DNA of 64,000 nt. Source: an uncultured Verrucomicrobiota bacterium (lineage in GTDB: Bacteria > Verrucomicrobiota > Verrucomicrobiia > Chthoniobacterales > JACTMZ01). This document shows, piece after piece, positions 9,029 through 19,250 of this stretch. The stretch covers positions 1 to 64,000 of the forward strand of contig CAJBKE010000052.1 of NCBI GenBank assembly GCA_903953565.1. The letters run 5' to 3'. The first letter of the stretch is position 1, and each line of letters begins with the position of its first letter. A program made the translations under genes and the position numbers. A model generated the notes under the pieces. That model saw only the letters and a list, made by a program, of their open reading frames with translations, made no database searches and was not told the origin of the DNA.

Positions 9029-9825
9029 TGGTGTTTCTCGACCATGGCGTAGGCGTTGTGGTTGTGTATGCTCTCGAAATTTTCCGCTTCGACCTGCCAC
9101 CAGGTGATGCGGCGGTCGGCGATGACCTGCGAAGCGATGTTGCGCACGAGGTCCTCGACAAAAACGGGATTGGCATAGGCGCGCTCGGTCACCGCTTTTT
9201 CGTCGGGTCGTTTGAGCACGCTGTAAAGTTCGCTGCTGGCCGAGCGCTCGATCAAAGCCACCATCTCGGCAAGGGGCAGGGGACGCTCGGCACGCAGGCG
9301 CAGCGTCACTTGTCCGCGCTGGTTGTGCGCGCCGGTCTCGCTGATGGCTTTGGAACACGGGCAAAGGGTGGTGACATTGGCGATGACCGTGGTGACGAGG
9401 TCGCAGCCATTGTCTTCCGCGGTGGCGCTGAAACGGGCGGTGTAATCGACCAGACCCGGCGCACCCGTGACCGGCGCCTTTTTTTCGAGGAAGAAGGGGA
9501 ATTCGAATTCCAAGTGGGCGCGCTTGCTGTGCAGGCGTTCGATGAGCGAGCGGAGCAGGTGCTCGATGTCCTCCGGATGCAGGACGGGTCCGTGGGCCTG
9601 CAGCACTTCGAGAAAACGGCTCATGTGCGTGCCTTTGAATTCCTGGGGCAGTTCGACGGTCAGCTGCACCATGGCAATGGTGCTCTGCGGGGCCCCCGGA
9701 CCGACTCCGATCTGGATGGGAAAACGCAGGTTCTTGACCCCGACGCGATCGATAACGATGCGGCGGTGGTCGTATTCGCTCTGCGTGTCGCGCAGGGCGG
9801 ACGCATTGTCGTCCGGTTGCTTCAT
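9025..9825 (-). CDS. folE2: GTP cyclohydrolase I, FolE2 type
   Basis: TTLCPCSKAISETGAHNQRGQV motif. Confidence 0.92.
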   Translation of the reverse strand: MKQPDDNASALRDTQSEYDHRRIVIDRVGVKNLRFPIQIGVGPGAPQSTIAMVQLTVELPQEFKGTHMSRFLEVLQAHGPVLHPEDIEHLLRSLIERLHSKRAHLEFEFPFFLEKKAPVTGAPGLVDYTARFSATAEDNGCDLVTTVIANVTTLCPCSKAISETGAHNQRGQVTLRLRAERPLPLAEMVALIERSASSELYSVLKRPDEKAVTERAYANPVFVEDLVRNIASQVIADRRITWWQVEAENFESIHNHNAYAMVEKHQ

Positions 9826-9914
9826 GAAGGAGACAGAGTAGTGGCTTTCAGGCCGGGGCGCAAAAGTGAATTGTCCGGTTGGCCGGAAGGGCCGCCGCCG
9901 CTACGCTGCAGGCC

Positions 9915-10562
9915 GTGCAAAAGCTGACGGTCAATGAAATCTATCAGTCGGTGCAAGGCGAGAGCACCTGGGCCGGGCTGCCCTGCGTGTTCGTGCGCCT
10001 GACTTTCTGCGACCTGCGTTGCACCTACTGCGACACGGAATACGCCTTCTACGAAGGGAACAAAATGACGCTCGAGGAGATCGAGGACAAAGTCCGGGGC
10101 TTCGGCTGTCCGCTTGTCGAGGTGACGGGTGGGGAACCGCTTCTGCAGCCGAATTGTATCCCTTTGCTCGCCCGGCTTTGCGAAGCGGGCTTCACCGTCT
10201 TGCTCGAAACCTCCGGTTCCCACGATATCGCGCCGGTCGATGAGCGGGTGCACCGGATCATGGATGTGAAAACACCGTCGAGCGGGGAATGCGCGAGGAA
10301 TCTTTATGCCAATATCGACCACCTCACCGAACGCGACGAGGTGAAGTTCGTGGTCGGCTCGCGGGAGGACTACGAGTGGACGCGGGAAATGATGCGCGAA
10401 CACGACCTTGCCACCAAAGTGCGGGCCGTCCTGCTCAGTCCGGTTTTCGGGAAAATCTCACCGGCCGACATCGTGGCGTGGATGCTCGAAGACAAATTAC
10501 CGGCGCGGTTCCAGCTGCAGATGCACAAATTCATCTGGGAACCGCGGGCGCGGGGCGTCTGA
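9915..10562 (+). CDS. queE: 7-carboxy-7-deazaguanine synthase (radical SAM)
   Basis: NEIYQSVQGESTWAGLPCVFVRLTFCDLRCTYCDTEYAF; GTG start assumed. Confidence 0.88.
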   Translation: MQKLTVNEIYQSVQGESTWAGLPCVFVRLTFCDLRCTYCDTEYAFYEGNKMTLEEIEDKVRGFGCPLVEVTGGEPLLQPNCIPLLARLCEAGFTVLLETSGSHDIAPVDERVHRIMDVKTPSSGECARNLYANIDHLTERDEVKFVVGSREDYEWTREMMREHDLATKVRAVLLSPVFGKISPADIVAWMLEDKLPARFQLQMHKFIWEPRARGV

Positions 10563-10602
10563 TCGTTTGCCCCGCTGCTTCCGGACCGCTAGAACCAAAG
10601 CC

Positions 10603-10965
10603 ATGCAAATCACGCTGAGCAAAATTTTCCATTTCGAGGCGGCCCACACGCTGCCCAACGTTCCGCCCGACCATCAGTGCGCGCGGATGCACGGCCACAG
10701 CTACAAAGTGGAGATCTCGGTCACCGGGCAGGTCGGCGAAGAGTCCGGCTGGCTGATGGATCACGCCGAAATCAGCAAGGTGGTGAAGCCTCTCGTGGCC
10801 CGGTTGGATCACCGCTATTTGAACGATATTCCGGGCTTGGAAAACCCGACTTTCGAGCAGTTGGCCGGTTGGCTCTGGCGCGAGTTGAAGCCGCAACTTC
10901 CAAACCTTAGCGAGATTATCATCCACGAGACCCCGACCTCGCGCTGCATTTACCGCGGGGATTGA
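10603..10965 (+). CDS. queD: 6-carboxytetrahydropterin synthase
   Basis: FHFEAAHTLPN...MHGHSYKVEI, LDHRYLND, ETPTSRCIY. Confidence 0.9.
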   Translation: MQITLSKIFHFEAAHTLPNVPPDHQCARMHGHSYKVEISVTGQVGEESGWLMDHAEISKVVKPLVARLDHRYLNDIPGLENPTFEQLAGWLWRELKPQLPNLSEIIIHETPTSRCIYRGD

Positions 10966-10981
10966 GTGCGTTGCGCCGCCG

Positions 10982-11836
10982 TCAGTTCCGGATGGAAATA
11001 TCCGCCACGCGGGCGACGAGGAACCTGCCGAGCAACAGGTAAAGCGCGAGCATCGGCAGTGTGATGAAGAGCGCGCCGGCGGCGAATAGCCCCGGCTCGC
11101 CCGCCATGCTGTCCGTATGGAGCAAGCGCAGTCCGACCGGCAGGGTGAACATTTCCGAATCCTGCATGAGGATGGCGGCTACGACGTATTCGTTCCATGC
11201 CGCGGCGAAAGAAAACAAGGCCGTGACCACGAGGCCCTGTCCGGAAATCGGGACGACCACACGCCAGAAAATTTCCGCCGGCGTGCAACCATCCATGGCC
11301 GCCGCTTCCTCGATCGTTTCGGGGATGCGGTCGTAGAACGTCTTCATCTGCCAGATGCAAAAAGGCAAAACCGTCACGAGGTAAACGAGGATGAGCCCGA
11401 GAAAGGTGTTGATCAGTTTGAACTGCACGAGGATGAGGAAAATCGGGAGCAGCAGCATCGTGGCCGGAAAAATCTGCGTGACGAGCAACCCGCCCAAAAG
11501 CGCCAGCCTGCCGAAAAAGCGGAAGCGCGAGAGCGCGTAACCGGCAGTGGCCGAAAGGAACACCCCGACAACGGTTACAGCCAGGGCGACAAGTAACGAA
11601 TTGGCCAGCCAGCGCAGAAAGTCCGTCGAGGCCAGCAATTGCCGGAAGTTGGTCAAACTCGCGACACCGCTGCCGGCTGAGGATTGGAAAGCGAGCATGC
11701 CGATCTGCCAGAGAGGAACCAATGCGAGCAGTGCGGTCAGCGCGAGAAACAGGTAGGACAAAACGGTCCGCGGCAAAATGTGCGGCTCCGCGGCAATCGC
11801 CCGGCCGGCGGCCCTATCGGAACGGGAGGTATTCAT
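10982..11836 (-). CDS. MalG-type sugar ABC transporter permease
   Basis: EAA motif EEAAAMDGCTPAEIFWRVVVP; six TM-like segments. Confidence 0.88.
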   Translation of the reverse strand: MNTSRSDRAAGRAIAAEPHILPRTVLSYLFLALTALLALVPLWQIGMLAFQSSAGSGVASLTNFRQLLASTDFLRWLANSLLVALAVTVVGVFLSATAGYALSRFRFFGRLALLGGLLVTQIFPATMLLLPIFLILVQFKLINTFLGLILVYLVTVLPFCIWQMKTFYDRIPETIEEAAAMDGCTPAEIFWRVVVPISGQGLVVTALFSFAAAWNEYVVAAILMQDSEMFTLPVGLRLLHTDSMAGEPGLFAAGALFITLPMLALYLLLGRFLVARVADISIRN

Positions 11837-11903
11837 GCGCTCTGTTCCGCGAGCAGAGGTGAGGACGGCGCGCGGCGCAAGGAAAGAAGATGCGGGCTGT
11901 TTC

Positions 11904-11933
11904 TTGACAGCGCTTTGCCACACCTCCGACAAT
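11904..11933 (+). promoter_or_regulatory. Candidate sigma70-type promoter for GH13 gene
   Basis: TTGACA (11904-11909), 18 bp spacer, GACAAT (11928-11933). Confidence 0.3.
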
Positions 11934-11943
11934 ACGGCGTCCC

Positions 11944-14493
11944 ATGCGCTGCTCGGTCCTTGCTCTGCTTTTCCTCGTTTGGGCGGTGCCGGCTTTTGCC
12001 GACAGCGGCCGCTACGATGCGGCGGGAGCGGATGAGGTCCGTTATCGCATCACGAAAACACCGGCCGGCTGGGATATTCTCGTGCTTGGCGCGGGTGTTG
12101 ATCGTCCGGCCCAAGCCGTGTTCGTCGCCTTGGGCACGCGCCCGGGCCATGGCTCCTCGCTGATTCCCGCCGGGCAGGGGAAAGAAGGTTCCGCTGTCTG
12201 GCTTCCTTTCGCGGCGGATCTTCTGCTCGTGGCCAATCGCGACGGCAACAAGGACGAAAACTATCTGCGCCGCTGGAAATCCACGCAATGGGGTCCGCGC
12301 GAAGCGGCCGGCACGGCTTTCACCGTTTCGGCGGAACCGGCGCAGGTCCTCCTGCGTATCCCGGACAAAACCATCGGTCGTGCCGAAACACTGGAGATCG
12401 CGGTCTACCTCAAGGATCTCGCCGTGGAGAATGGATGGGGCCGTCTCTACGGGGCGATCGACGCAACGATGGTCTCCGGTCCCGGCGAACGCGCCTTCCG
12501 CCACTACGTTCAGGCCGAGACGGGCCGCAAGGGCACCACGTTCCGCCGCGCCGGGCGCACGGACCCGAAGGCACCGAAGGTTCGCATTTATCAGATGCTG
12601 CCGCGACTTTTCGGCAACACCAACGAGACGCGCAAACCGAACGCATCGATCGCCGAGAACGGTTCGGGCAAGTTCAGCGACCTCGATGACACCGCCCTCG
12701 GCGAACTCCGGGCCATGGGTTTCACCCACATTTGGGTCACCGGTGTCCTCCAGCAGGCCACGGCCACCGATTATGCGGACATCGGCGAACCGGCCGACGA
12801 CCCCGATCTGCTCAAAGGCGTGGCCGGCAGTCCTTACGCCATCCGCGACTACTTCGACGTCTCGCCCGATTACGCCGACGATCCGGCCAAGCGCCGCGAG
12901 GAATTCAAAGCGATGATCGACCGCATCCATGCCAAGGGCATGAAAGTGCTCATCGACTTCGTGCCCAACCATGTGGCGCGCAGCTACGCCTCGAACGTGA
13001 AACCGGAACTCTCCTTCGGGGCCGACGATAACCGGGACAAATTCTTTGATCCCAAAAACAATTTTTACTACCTCGCCGGCGACGCCGAAATCGAAGGCAG
13101 CGGTCCGCCGCTCCGCCTTCCCACCGTGGACGGCAACGGGCGTGCGACGAGCCCCACGGTGCAGGCGGTGGGCGGGGGCGACGGACTTTTCGACGGCGAG
13201 AAGGAATTCGGCCGCGTCACGGGGAACGATGTGGTCAGTTGGTCCCCCGCGCAGGACACGTGGTATGAGACGGTCAAACTCAACTACGGCTACGACTTCA
13301 CCGATCCGGAAAAAGCCACACGCAAATATCCCCACGCCGCTTCCCCCGACATCCCTGTTCCCGACACTTGGAAGAAGATGGATGAGATCATCGCTTACTG
13401 GCAGGACCTCGGAGTCGATGGATTCCGCGCCGACATGGCCCACATGGTTCCGCCCGAATTCTGGCGCTGGCTCCTCGGACGCTCGCGCGAGCGCCAGCCC
13501 GGGGTTTATTGGATGGCCGAGGCGTATGACACCGATCCGGCCGGCGTTCCCGGTGGCGATGCGGCCGTTCTCGAAGTCACGGACGGCGCGGTCATGCCTG
13601 AGTTGCTCGATTCGGGTTTCGATGCCGTCTACGACGACATCACCTACGATGCGCTGAAGCAGATTTACGAAGGCACCGCCACGGCCAATGACCTCGACAA
13701 GGTGCGTCCGCGCCTTTTCTTTTTCGATAACGCCCTGCGCTACGCCGAGAACCACGATGAAGTGCGCTTGGCCGCCGTTTCGCAATGGGGTGGGGCGGGC
13801 ATGCAGGTCGGACGTCCGGTTTCGGCCCTGCTTTTCGGACTCTCGCGCGGCCCAGTCATGCTTTACCACGGTCAGGAGGTGGGCGAACCGGCTGCGGGTG
13901 CGGAGGGTTTCGGGACCGATGATGCGCGCACCACGATTTACGACTACTGGTCGATGCCGGAGTTTGCCAAATGGGTCAATGATGGCGCTTTCGACGGTGG
14001 CCGCCTTTCGGATGAGCAGAAGTCGCTGCGTGATTTTTACCGCCGCCTTCTCGCCGCCGTCGATCAGCCGGCCTTCCGCGATGGCGATTTCTATCCGCTC
14101 AATCCCGACAATCTGGAAAACCCGGGCTACGGGCGGCTCGATCGCGGCGTGAGCGGTCACTGGCTCTACAGCTACCTCCGCTACGATCCGGCGACCGGAC
14201 AGCGCATGCTGGTCGTGGTGAACCTCAATCCGCGTGAGACCCTGCGCGATGTGCGCATCCTCTTCCCGCGCCGGGCCATGCGTTTTCTCGGTTGGGACAC
14301 CATCGCCGGTTCGAAGACCGTGCCGGTCGTGGCGCGTGACCGCTTGGGCGATATCCCGGGCGAGATCGCAGAAATCACCACCACTCCGGCGGAAATGGAA
14401 CAACCCGGATTGCGCATCAAAGAACTTCAACCGATGACAGCCGCCTATTACGAATTGCAATCCGCGCAGAACACCCTTCCGCGCGTGCCTTGA
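11944..14493 (+). CDS. Secreted alpha-amylase-family (GH13) glycoside hydrolase
   Basis: Signal peptide; VLIDFVPNHV, GFRADMAHM, WMAEAYD, ENHDEV motifs. Confidence 0.88.
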   Translation: MRCSVLALLFLVWAVPAFADSGRYDAAGADEVRYRITKTPAGWDILVLGAGVDRPAQAVFVALGTRPGHGSSLIPAGQGKEGSAVWLPFAADLLLVANRDGNKDENYLRRWKSTQWGPREAAGTAFTVSAEPAQVLLRIPDKTIGRAETLEIAVYLKDLAVENGWGRLYGAIDATMVSGPGERAFRHYVQAETGRKGTTFRRAGRTDPKAPKVRIYQMLPRLFGNTNETRKPNASIAENGSGKFSDLDDTALGELRAMGFTHIWVTGVLQQATATDYADIGEPADDPDLLKGVAGSPYAIRDYFDVSPDYADDPAKRREEFKAMIDRIHAKGMKVLIDFVPNHVARSYASNVKPELSFGADDNRDKFFDPKNNFYYLAGDAEIEGSGPPLRLPTVDGNGRATSPTVQAVGGGDGLFDGEKEFGRVTGNDVVSWSPAQDTWYETVKLNYGYDFTDPEKATRKYPHAASPDIPVPDTWKKMDEIIAYWQDLGVDGFRADMAHMVPPEFWRWLLGRSRERQPGVYWMAEAYDTDPAGVPGGDAAVLEVTDGAVMPELLDSGFDAVYDDITYDALKQIYEGTATANDLDKVRPRLFFFDNALRYAENHDEVRLAAVSQWGGAGMQVGRPVSALLFGLSRGPVMLYHGQEVGEPAAGAEGFGTDDARTTIYDYWSMPEFAKWVNDGAFDGGRLSDEQKSLRDFYRRLLAAVDQPAFRDGDFYPLNPDNLENPGYGRLDRGVSGHWLYSYLRYDPATGQRMLVVVNLNPRETLRDVRILFPRRAMRFLGWDTIAGSKTVPVVARDRLGDIPGEIAEITTTPAEMEQPGLRIKELQPMTAAYYELQSAQNTLPRVP

Positions 14494-14517
14494 GCCGCCC
14501 CCGGACCGAATTCCCCC

Positions 14518-17073
14518 ATGAAAATCCCCGCCATCACCCGTCTCCTCGTCCTCCTCTGCCTGTTCGCCGACCCGTCGAACGCTTTCGTGCAGGAGGCCAC
14601 GGCACCGACACTGCGTAGCTTTCTCGGATGGATGCCCATGCAGCCCGTCACCGCTGGAGGTCGTCTCCTGCTCGACATGCACCGCTTTTATTTCTCCAAA
14701 CCCGGCGCCGGCGACGAATTGATTCTTCCGGATGCCGAGCCCGGAAAATTCAACACGCGCTTCGATGTCGCATCATTCTCCCTCGGCGTGCAGCTCGATC
14801 CGGAGGTCTCGGGTCTGCTCGAGATCCCCATCCGCATTGTCGAACGCGGCAAGACCGATGTGGACGAGATTGGACGGAAGGACACCACGACAATCGTCAA
14901 CCCCGAGGAAGGGGATGACGCGCCCGTGCTCGAGGGCGTTCTGCTCATCGGCGTGCAGCCTGCCGACGGCTACACGTTCACCTACCGGCCGACCGATCCC
15001 AACGTTAAGAAGGTCGCCGTCGCCGGACAGTTCAACGGTTGGAATACCGAATCGCACCAACTCCAACCGGCGGCCAATGGCACTTACGATTTGTTTGTCC
15101 GTCTTCCTCCCGGGTCGCACAACTACAAGCTCGTCGTCGACGGTGTCTGGACGATCGATCCCGCCAATCCCGAAAAATCGGACGACGGCACGGGCAATGC
15201 CAATTCCGTGGCCCGCGTCGGGGCACCGGACCGCGGACAGCCGCCGGTGGTTTTCGCCTCGTCGGCGGACGGGGACAAAGCCGTCTTCCGCATTGTTCGC
15301 GGTGGGTCCGATATCACGCAGACTTCCGCCGTGGCACAACTTCCCGACGGCAACAGCCGCATCGCCGGGTACGAACTCTCCGGCGACACGGTCACGGTCG
15401 ATACGGCCGGCTTACCCGACGGCTCCTGGGTGCGCGTCGTGGTCGCCGACGCCAAGGGCAACATCAGCAACGCCGCGCGTGTCCGGGCCAAGGCAACCGA
15501 CGAATTCCAGTGGCAGGACGGCGTGATCTATTACGCCTTCACCGACCGCTTCAACAACGGGGAGAAGGAGAACGATCGGCCGGTGCAGGACGAGCGCGTT
15601 CTGCCGGCGGCCAACTACCAAGGTGGCGACTTCCAGGGTATCCGCCAGAAGATCGACGACGGCTATTTCCGCGACCTCGGCGTCAATGTCCTCTGGCTGG
15701 CCCCCCTCAATCGCAACCCGGACGGCGCGTGGCAGGAATACCTCGAACCCTACCGCTTCTACACCGGTTACCACGGTTACTGGCCCGTTTCGCACACCGA
15801 AGTGGAGCCGCGCTTCGGCGGGGACATCGCGCTCACCGACATGATCTCTGCCGCGCACGGCGAGAAGATGTTCATCATCGCCGACCTTGTCCTCAAGCAC
15901 GTGCATGCCGACCACCCGATGTGGAACGACCGTCGCGAACTCTTCGGCTCGCTTGAATTGCCCGACGGCTCGAAGAACCTCCGCCGCTGGGACGACCACC
16001 AGTTCACCACTTGGTTCGAGGAATGGCTGCCCGGCTTCGACTTCGACAATCCGGAGGCGGTCAAATTCCTCATCGGCAACGCGGTCGACTTCGCCCTGCG
16101 CTTCAAACTCGACGGCTACCGGCTCGACGCGGTCAAGCACATCAAACGCTCCTTCTGGTGGCGCTACCGCACGGCCCTGCGCACCGCGGTCGATCCCCGC
16201 CGCGAAATCCCGCTCTACAATGTCGGCGAAACCTTCATGGACCGCGAGGGCATCATGAGTTTCGTCGGTCCCAACATGCTCGACGGGCAATTCGATTTCC
16301 CGCTTTATGACACCATCATCGATGTTTTCGCCAAAGAGAAAGCCGGCATGGACGAACTCGAGCGCTCGCTCACCGCGTCCGAGACGATCTACGGCAAGGA
16401 AACACTCATGTCGCCCCTTCTCGGCAACCACGACAAGGCGCGCTTCATGGCCTATGCCGACGGCGACCTGCCGGATGCGGAAATCAGCGACGAGGAAGAG
16501 GTCGGCTGGAACAAGCCGCCGAAAGTCGACAATGCGGCCGCTTACGAGAAGCTCAAGCTCGGGCTGACCTTCGTTTTGTCCGTCGATGGCGTGCCCATGA
16601 TCTACTACGGCGACGAGATCGGCATGACTGGTGCCGGCGATCCGGACAACCGGCGCATGATGCGTTGGGGCGACGAGGTCAGCGCCGAAGAAAATTCCGT
16701 GCGCGAACACTTCAGCAAAGTTGCTGCCGTCCGGCACAAACATCCCGCCCTGCGCTACGGGAGCCGCCGTCCGCTTGTCGCCGAGGGCGGCCGCTACGCC
16801 TTCGTTCGTACCCACCTCGGAGATGCGGTGCTCGCCGTGTGGAACCGCGGAGAAAAGCTCACCGAGTTCGCCGTGGAGCCCGGACCGGAAATGCCGGACG
16901 GGTCCTACGAAGACGCGCTATCCGGGCAGGTTATCGAGGTGAAAAACGGCCGCTCCCTATTCAAGCTCGAGCCGATGAAGTCCGCGCTCTTCGTGGCGCG
17001 CGCGCCCGGCGGATCAACCGGGGAGGTTGCGCCAGACGAAAAGAAGCAGGGCGACGAGCAGGAGGCACAGTAG
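14518..17073 (+). CDS. Secreted alpha-amylase-family (GH13) enzyme with CBM48-like N-terminal domain
   Basis: Signal peptide; VKKVAVAGQFNGWNTESHQLQ, GYRLDAVKHIKR, YNVGETF, LLGNHDKAR. Confidence 0.88.
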   Translation: MKIPAITRLLVLLCLFADPSNAFVQEATAPTLRSFLGWMPMQPVTAGGRLLLDMHRFYFSKPGAGDELILPDAEPGKFNTRFDVASFSLGVQLDPEVSGLLEIPIRIVERGKTDVDEIGRKDTTTIVNPEEGDDAPVLEGVLLIGVQPADGYTFTYRPTDPNVKKVAVAGQFNGWNTESHQLQPAANGTYDLFVRLPPGSHNYKLVVDGVWTIDPANPEKSDDGTGNANSVARVGAPDRGQPPVVFASSADGDKAVFRIVRGGSDITQTSAVAQLPDGNSRIAGYELSGDTVTVDTAGLPDGSWVRVVVADAKGNISNAARVRAKATDEFQWQDGVIYYAFTDRFNNGEKENDRPVQDERVLPAANYQGGDFQGIRQKIDDGYFRDLGVNVLWLAPLNRNPDGAWQEYLEPYRFYTGYHGYWPVSHTEVEPRFGGDIALTDMISAAHGEKMFIIADLVLKHVHADHPMWNDRRELFGSLELPDGSKNLRRWDDHQFTTWFEEWLPGFDFDNPEAVKFLIGNAVDFALRFKLDGYRLDAVKHIKRSFWWRYRTALRTAVDPRREIPLYNVGETFMDREGIMSFVGPNMLDGQFDFPLYDTIIDVFAKEKAGMDELERSLTASETIYGKETLMSPLLGNHDKARFMAYADGDLPDAEISDEEEVGWNKPPKVDNAAAYEKLKLGLTFVLSVDGVPMIYYGDEIGMTGAGDPDNRRMMRWGDEVSAEENSVREHFSKVAAVRHKHPALRYGSRRPLVAEGGRYAFVRTHLGDAVLAVWNRGEKLTEFAVEPGPEMPDGSYEDALSGQVIEVKNGRSLFKLEPMKSALFVARAPGGSTGEVAPDEKKQGDEQEAQ

Positions 17074-17364
17074 CAGGAACTTGATCTGGGCGAGCCTCGC
17101 GTCCGTCTTGCGCCGGCGCGTCGCGCGGCGCGGTGCTTTCGACCCGCCGCCGCGGTAGATGTGTTCCTGCGGTCGGGGCAGGCTGATCGGCGCCACATTG
17201 TTGTTGAGGCGCACCTTGCGCTCGGGTTCCGCTTTCGGGGCCGCCTTCGGTTTTTGCCGCAGGGCTTTCTCCGCCGCAGCCACCTCGCGCATGATGCGCT
17301 CGTGCTCCTCTTGGAGCTTCTGGGCATGCTCGGAAAGCGGGCTACTCGGGGAGCGGCGCGGCAT
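17014..17364 (-). CDS. Hypothetical protein with C-terminal TM segment
   Basis: Complete ORF; basic/coiled N-terminus, C-terminal hydrophobic helix; 60-bp convergent overlap with GH13 gene. Confidence 0.55.
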   Translation of the reverse strand: MPRRSPSSPLSEHAQKLQEEHERIMREVAAAEKALRQKPKAAPKAEPERKVRLNNNVAPISLPRPQEHIYRGGGSKAPRRATRRRKTDARLAQIKFLLLCLLLVALLLFVWRNLPG

Positions 17365-17373
17365 GTCGGATGA

Positions 17374-17991
17374 TCAGTTGGAGCCGAGCTGGATGAACCA
17401 GAGGAGCAAGCCGATGAGACCGAGTGCGGAAAGCGGCAGGGTGAAGGCGAAACCGGCCATCAGCCAGTAACCGAAACCATGACCGCCACCCTCGCCGTCG
17501 AACGGGCTCGCGCCGACCGAGACTTCCTCGTCGGCCGCCACCTGCGCCTGCGCCTTGGTGTAAACCGAGCGCGAATCCTCCACGGCGCCAAGCGCCTTCG
17601 ATAGTTCCTTGTTCAGCTCGGTCGGCGCCCAGTCCTTCGGATTGATCGCCTCGAGTTCGTTGAGGTAAGTGCTGAAGCTGGATTGCACATTCTTGAGAAT
17701 TTCCAAACGCTTGAGGGTCTGGTCCGTCTCGCGCTGGATGTGCACAAGGGAGGAAGTGAATTTGTCGACCATTTCCGCCCGGCCCGTGTCGAATTGCTCC
17801 TGACGGCGGCTCAGTTCCTCGAGCTTCGCCTTCTCGCGCTCGAGTTGTTCGGCCTGGCGCTTGAGGGCGAGCAGTCGATCCTGCGCTTGGGCCACTTGGT
17901 CGTCGATTTGTTCGAGCGAGGGCGCGGCCGGTGTCGAGGGGTCTTCGTCGAGGTCGAGGAAATCTTCGCGGTTTGATCGGTATTCAGCCAT
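17374..17991 (-). CDS. Hypothetical coiled-coil protein with C-terminal TM segment
   Basis: Long charged coiled coil then hydrophobic helix; same strand and adjacent to previous. Confidence 0.65.
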   Translation of the reverse strand: MAEYRSNREDFLDLDEDPSTPAAPSLEQIDDQVAQAQDRLLALKRQAEQLEREKAKLEELSRRQEQFDTGRAEMVDKFTSSLVHIQRETDQTLKRLEILKNVQSSFSTYLNELEAINPKDWAPTELNKELSKALGAVEDSRSVYTKAQAQVAADEEVSVGASPFDGEGGGHGFGYWLMAGFAFTLPLSALGLIGLLLWFIQLGSN

Positions 17992-18076
17992 AGATCGGTC
18001 TCCGACCGGAAGGTAGGTTTTCCGCAGCGGGCGTGGCGAGGAAAAATTGGATTCGCCGTGAGCGGCGACGGCACGC

Positions 18077-19246
18077 TCAGCGGCCCGGGGCCATTTCGAG
18101 GAGGTGACCTTTGAGGTAGGAGGATTCGGGGAGGCCCAGAATCACCGGGTGGTCGGGTCGTTGGGTGTAGCTGGCGCGGAGGCGGGCGGTTTTCTTGGCG
18201 TCGACCATGGCGTCGGCAATGACATCCAAAAAAATGGCGTCGCTCACGTGGTGCGAGCAGCAGAACGTGGCGAGGAGGCCGCCGTTGTCGAGCAACTGGG
18301 CGGCGCGGAGGTGGATTTCTTTGTAACCGCGCAGGGCGTCGTTCAAGCGGGCGCGGTCGCGGGTGAAGCTCGGGGGGTCGAGGATGATGAGATCGTATTT
18401 GTCGCCACGGGTCGTGGCGGATTTAAGCCAGTCGAAGACGTTGGTTTCGGTGACGTTCAGGCGGACGTTGTTGCGCTGCGCGTTGGCTTCGATGGCAGCG
18501 CAGGCGTCGGCAGAAACATCGAGCGCGGTGACTTCGCTGGCGCCGGCCTTGGCGCAGGCGAGGGCGAATCCACCTTGGTTGCTGAAGCAGTCGAGGATGC
18601 GCTTGCCTTGCGCGTGCTGCGCGACGAGGGCGTAGTTGTCGGCTTGGTCGAGGTAGAGGCCGGTTTTTTGTCCGCCCGGGAGTTCGATGCCGAATTCGAT
18701 GCCGGCGAGGGTGACTTCCATCGGTCCGGGGGCTTGGCCGCGGAGGATGGTGGTGTGCAATTCGAGGCCTTCGGCTTTGCGCACGGGGGCGTCGTTGCGG
18801 GCGATGAGGCAAGACGGTTTGAGGATTTCTTCGATGGCGTCGGCGATGAGGTCCTGGCGCTGGTCCATCGCAAGGGTGAGTGTTTGCAGGACGGCGCAGT
18901 CGCCGTAGCGGTCGAGGATCAAGCCCGGCAGTCCGTCACTTTCGCTCCAGACTTCGCGGCGGGCGCGGGGGTCGAGTCCGAGTTTGTCGCGGTATTCGCT
19001 CGCCATCGTGATGCGGCGGCGGAAGAAGTCGGCGTCGAGGTCCTGGCGCTGGCGCGAGAAGCGGCGGGCGGGGATTTTCGAACGGCTATTGTAGATGGCG
19101 CTGCCGAGGAAGCGGTCGCGCTGGTCTTTCAATCCGACGACGGCGCCGTCCTCCGGCTTTCCGGTGATCTTGAGCACTTCGTTGTCGTGGACCCAATCGT
19201 GTCCGTGGAAAACGCGCGCGCGGGGGCGGACAATGATGCTCGCCAT
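18077..19246 (-). CDS. rlmI: 23S rRNA (cytosine-5) methyltransferase, RlmI family
   Basis: PUA-like N-terminus, RILDCFSNQGGFALACAKAGA, LIILDPPSFTR. Confidence 0.88.
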   Translation of the reverse strand: MASIIVRPRARVFHGHDWVHDNEVLKITGKPEDGAVVGLKDQRDRFLGSAIYNSRSKIPARRFSRQRQDLDADFFRRRITMASEYRDKLGLDPRARREVWSESDGLPGLILDRYGDCAVLQTLTLAMDQRQDLIADAIEEILKPSCLIARNDAPVRKAEGLELHTTILRGQAPGPMEVTLAGIEFGIELPGGQKTGLYLDQADNYALVAQHAQGKRILDCFSNQGGFALACAKAGASEVTALDVSADACAAIEANAQRNNVRLNVTETNVFDWLKSATTRGDKYDLIILDPPSFTRDRARLNDALRGYKEIHLRAAQLLDNGGLLATFCCSHHVSDAIFLDVIADAMVDAKKTARLRASYTQRPDHPVILGLPESSYLKGHLLEMAPGR

Positions 19247-19250
19247 GCGC

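Noticed and set aside
9886-9906. GCCGCCGCCGCTAC similarity upstream of queE as another copy of the GC-rich palindrome family
   Set aside because: Only a short GC-rich match without the inverted arm; likely chance.
11833-14682. 949-aa minus-strand ORF opposite the first GH13 gene
   Set aside because: Antisense shadow ORF in GC-rich coding DNA; no recognisable motifs, while the + strand shows clear GH13 motifs.
15412-16815. 467-aa minus-strand ORF opposite the second GH13 gene
   Set aside because: Antisense to well-supported GH13 coding sequence; low-information translation.
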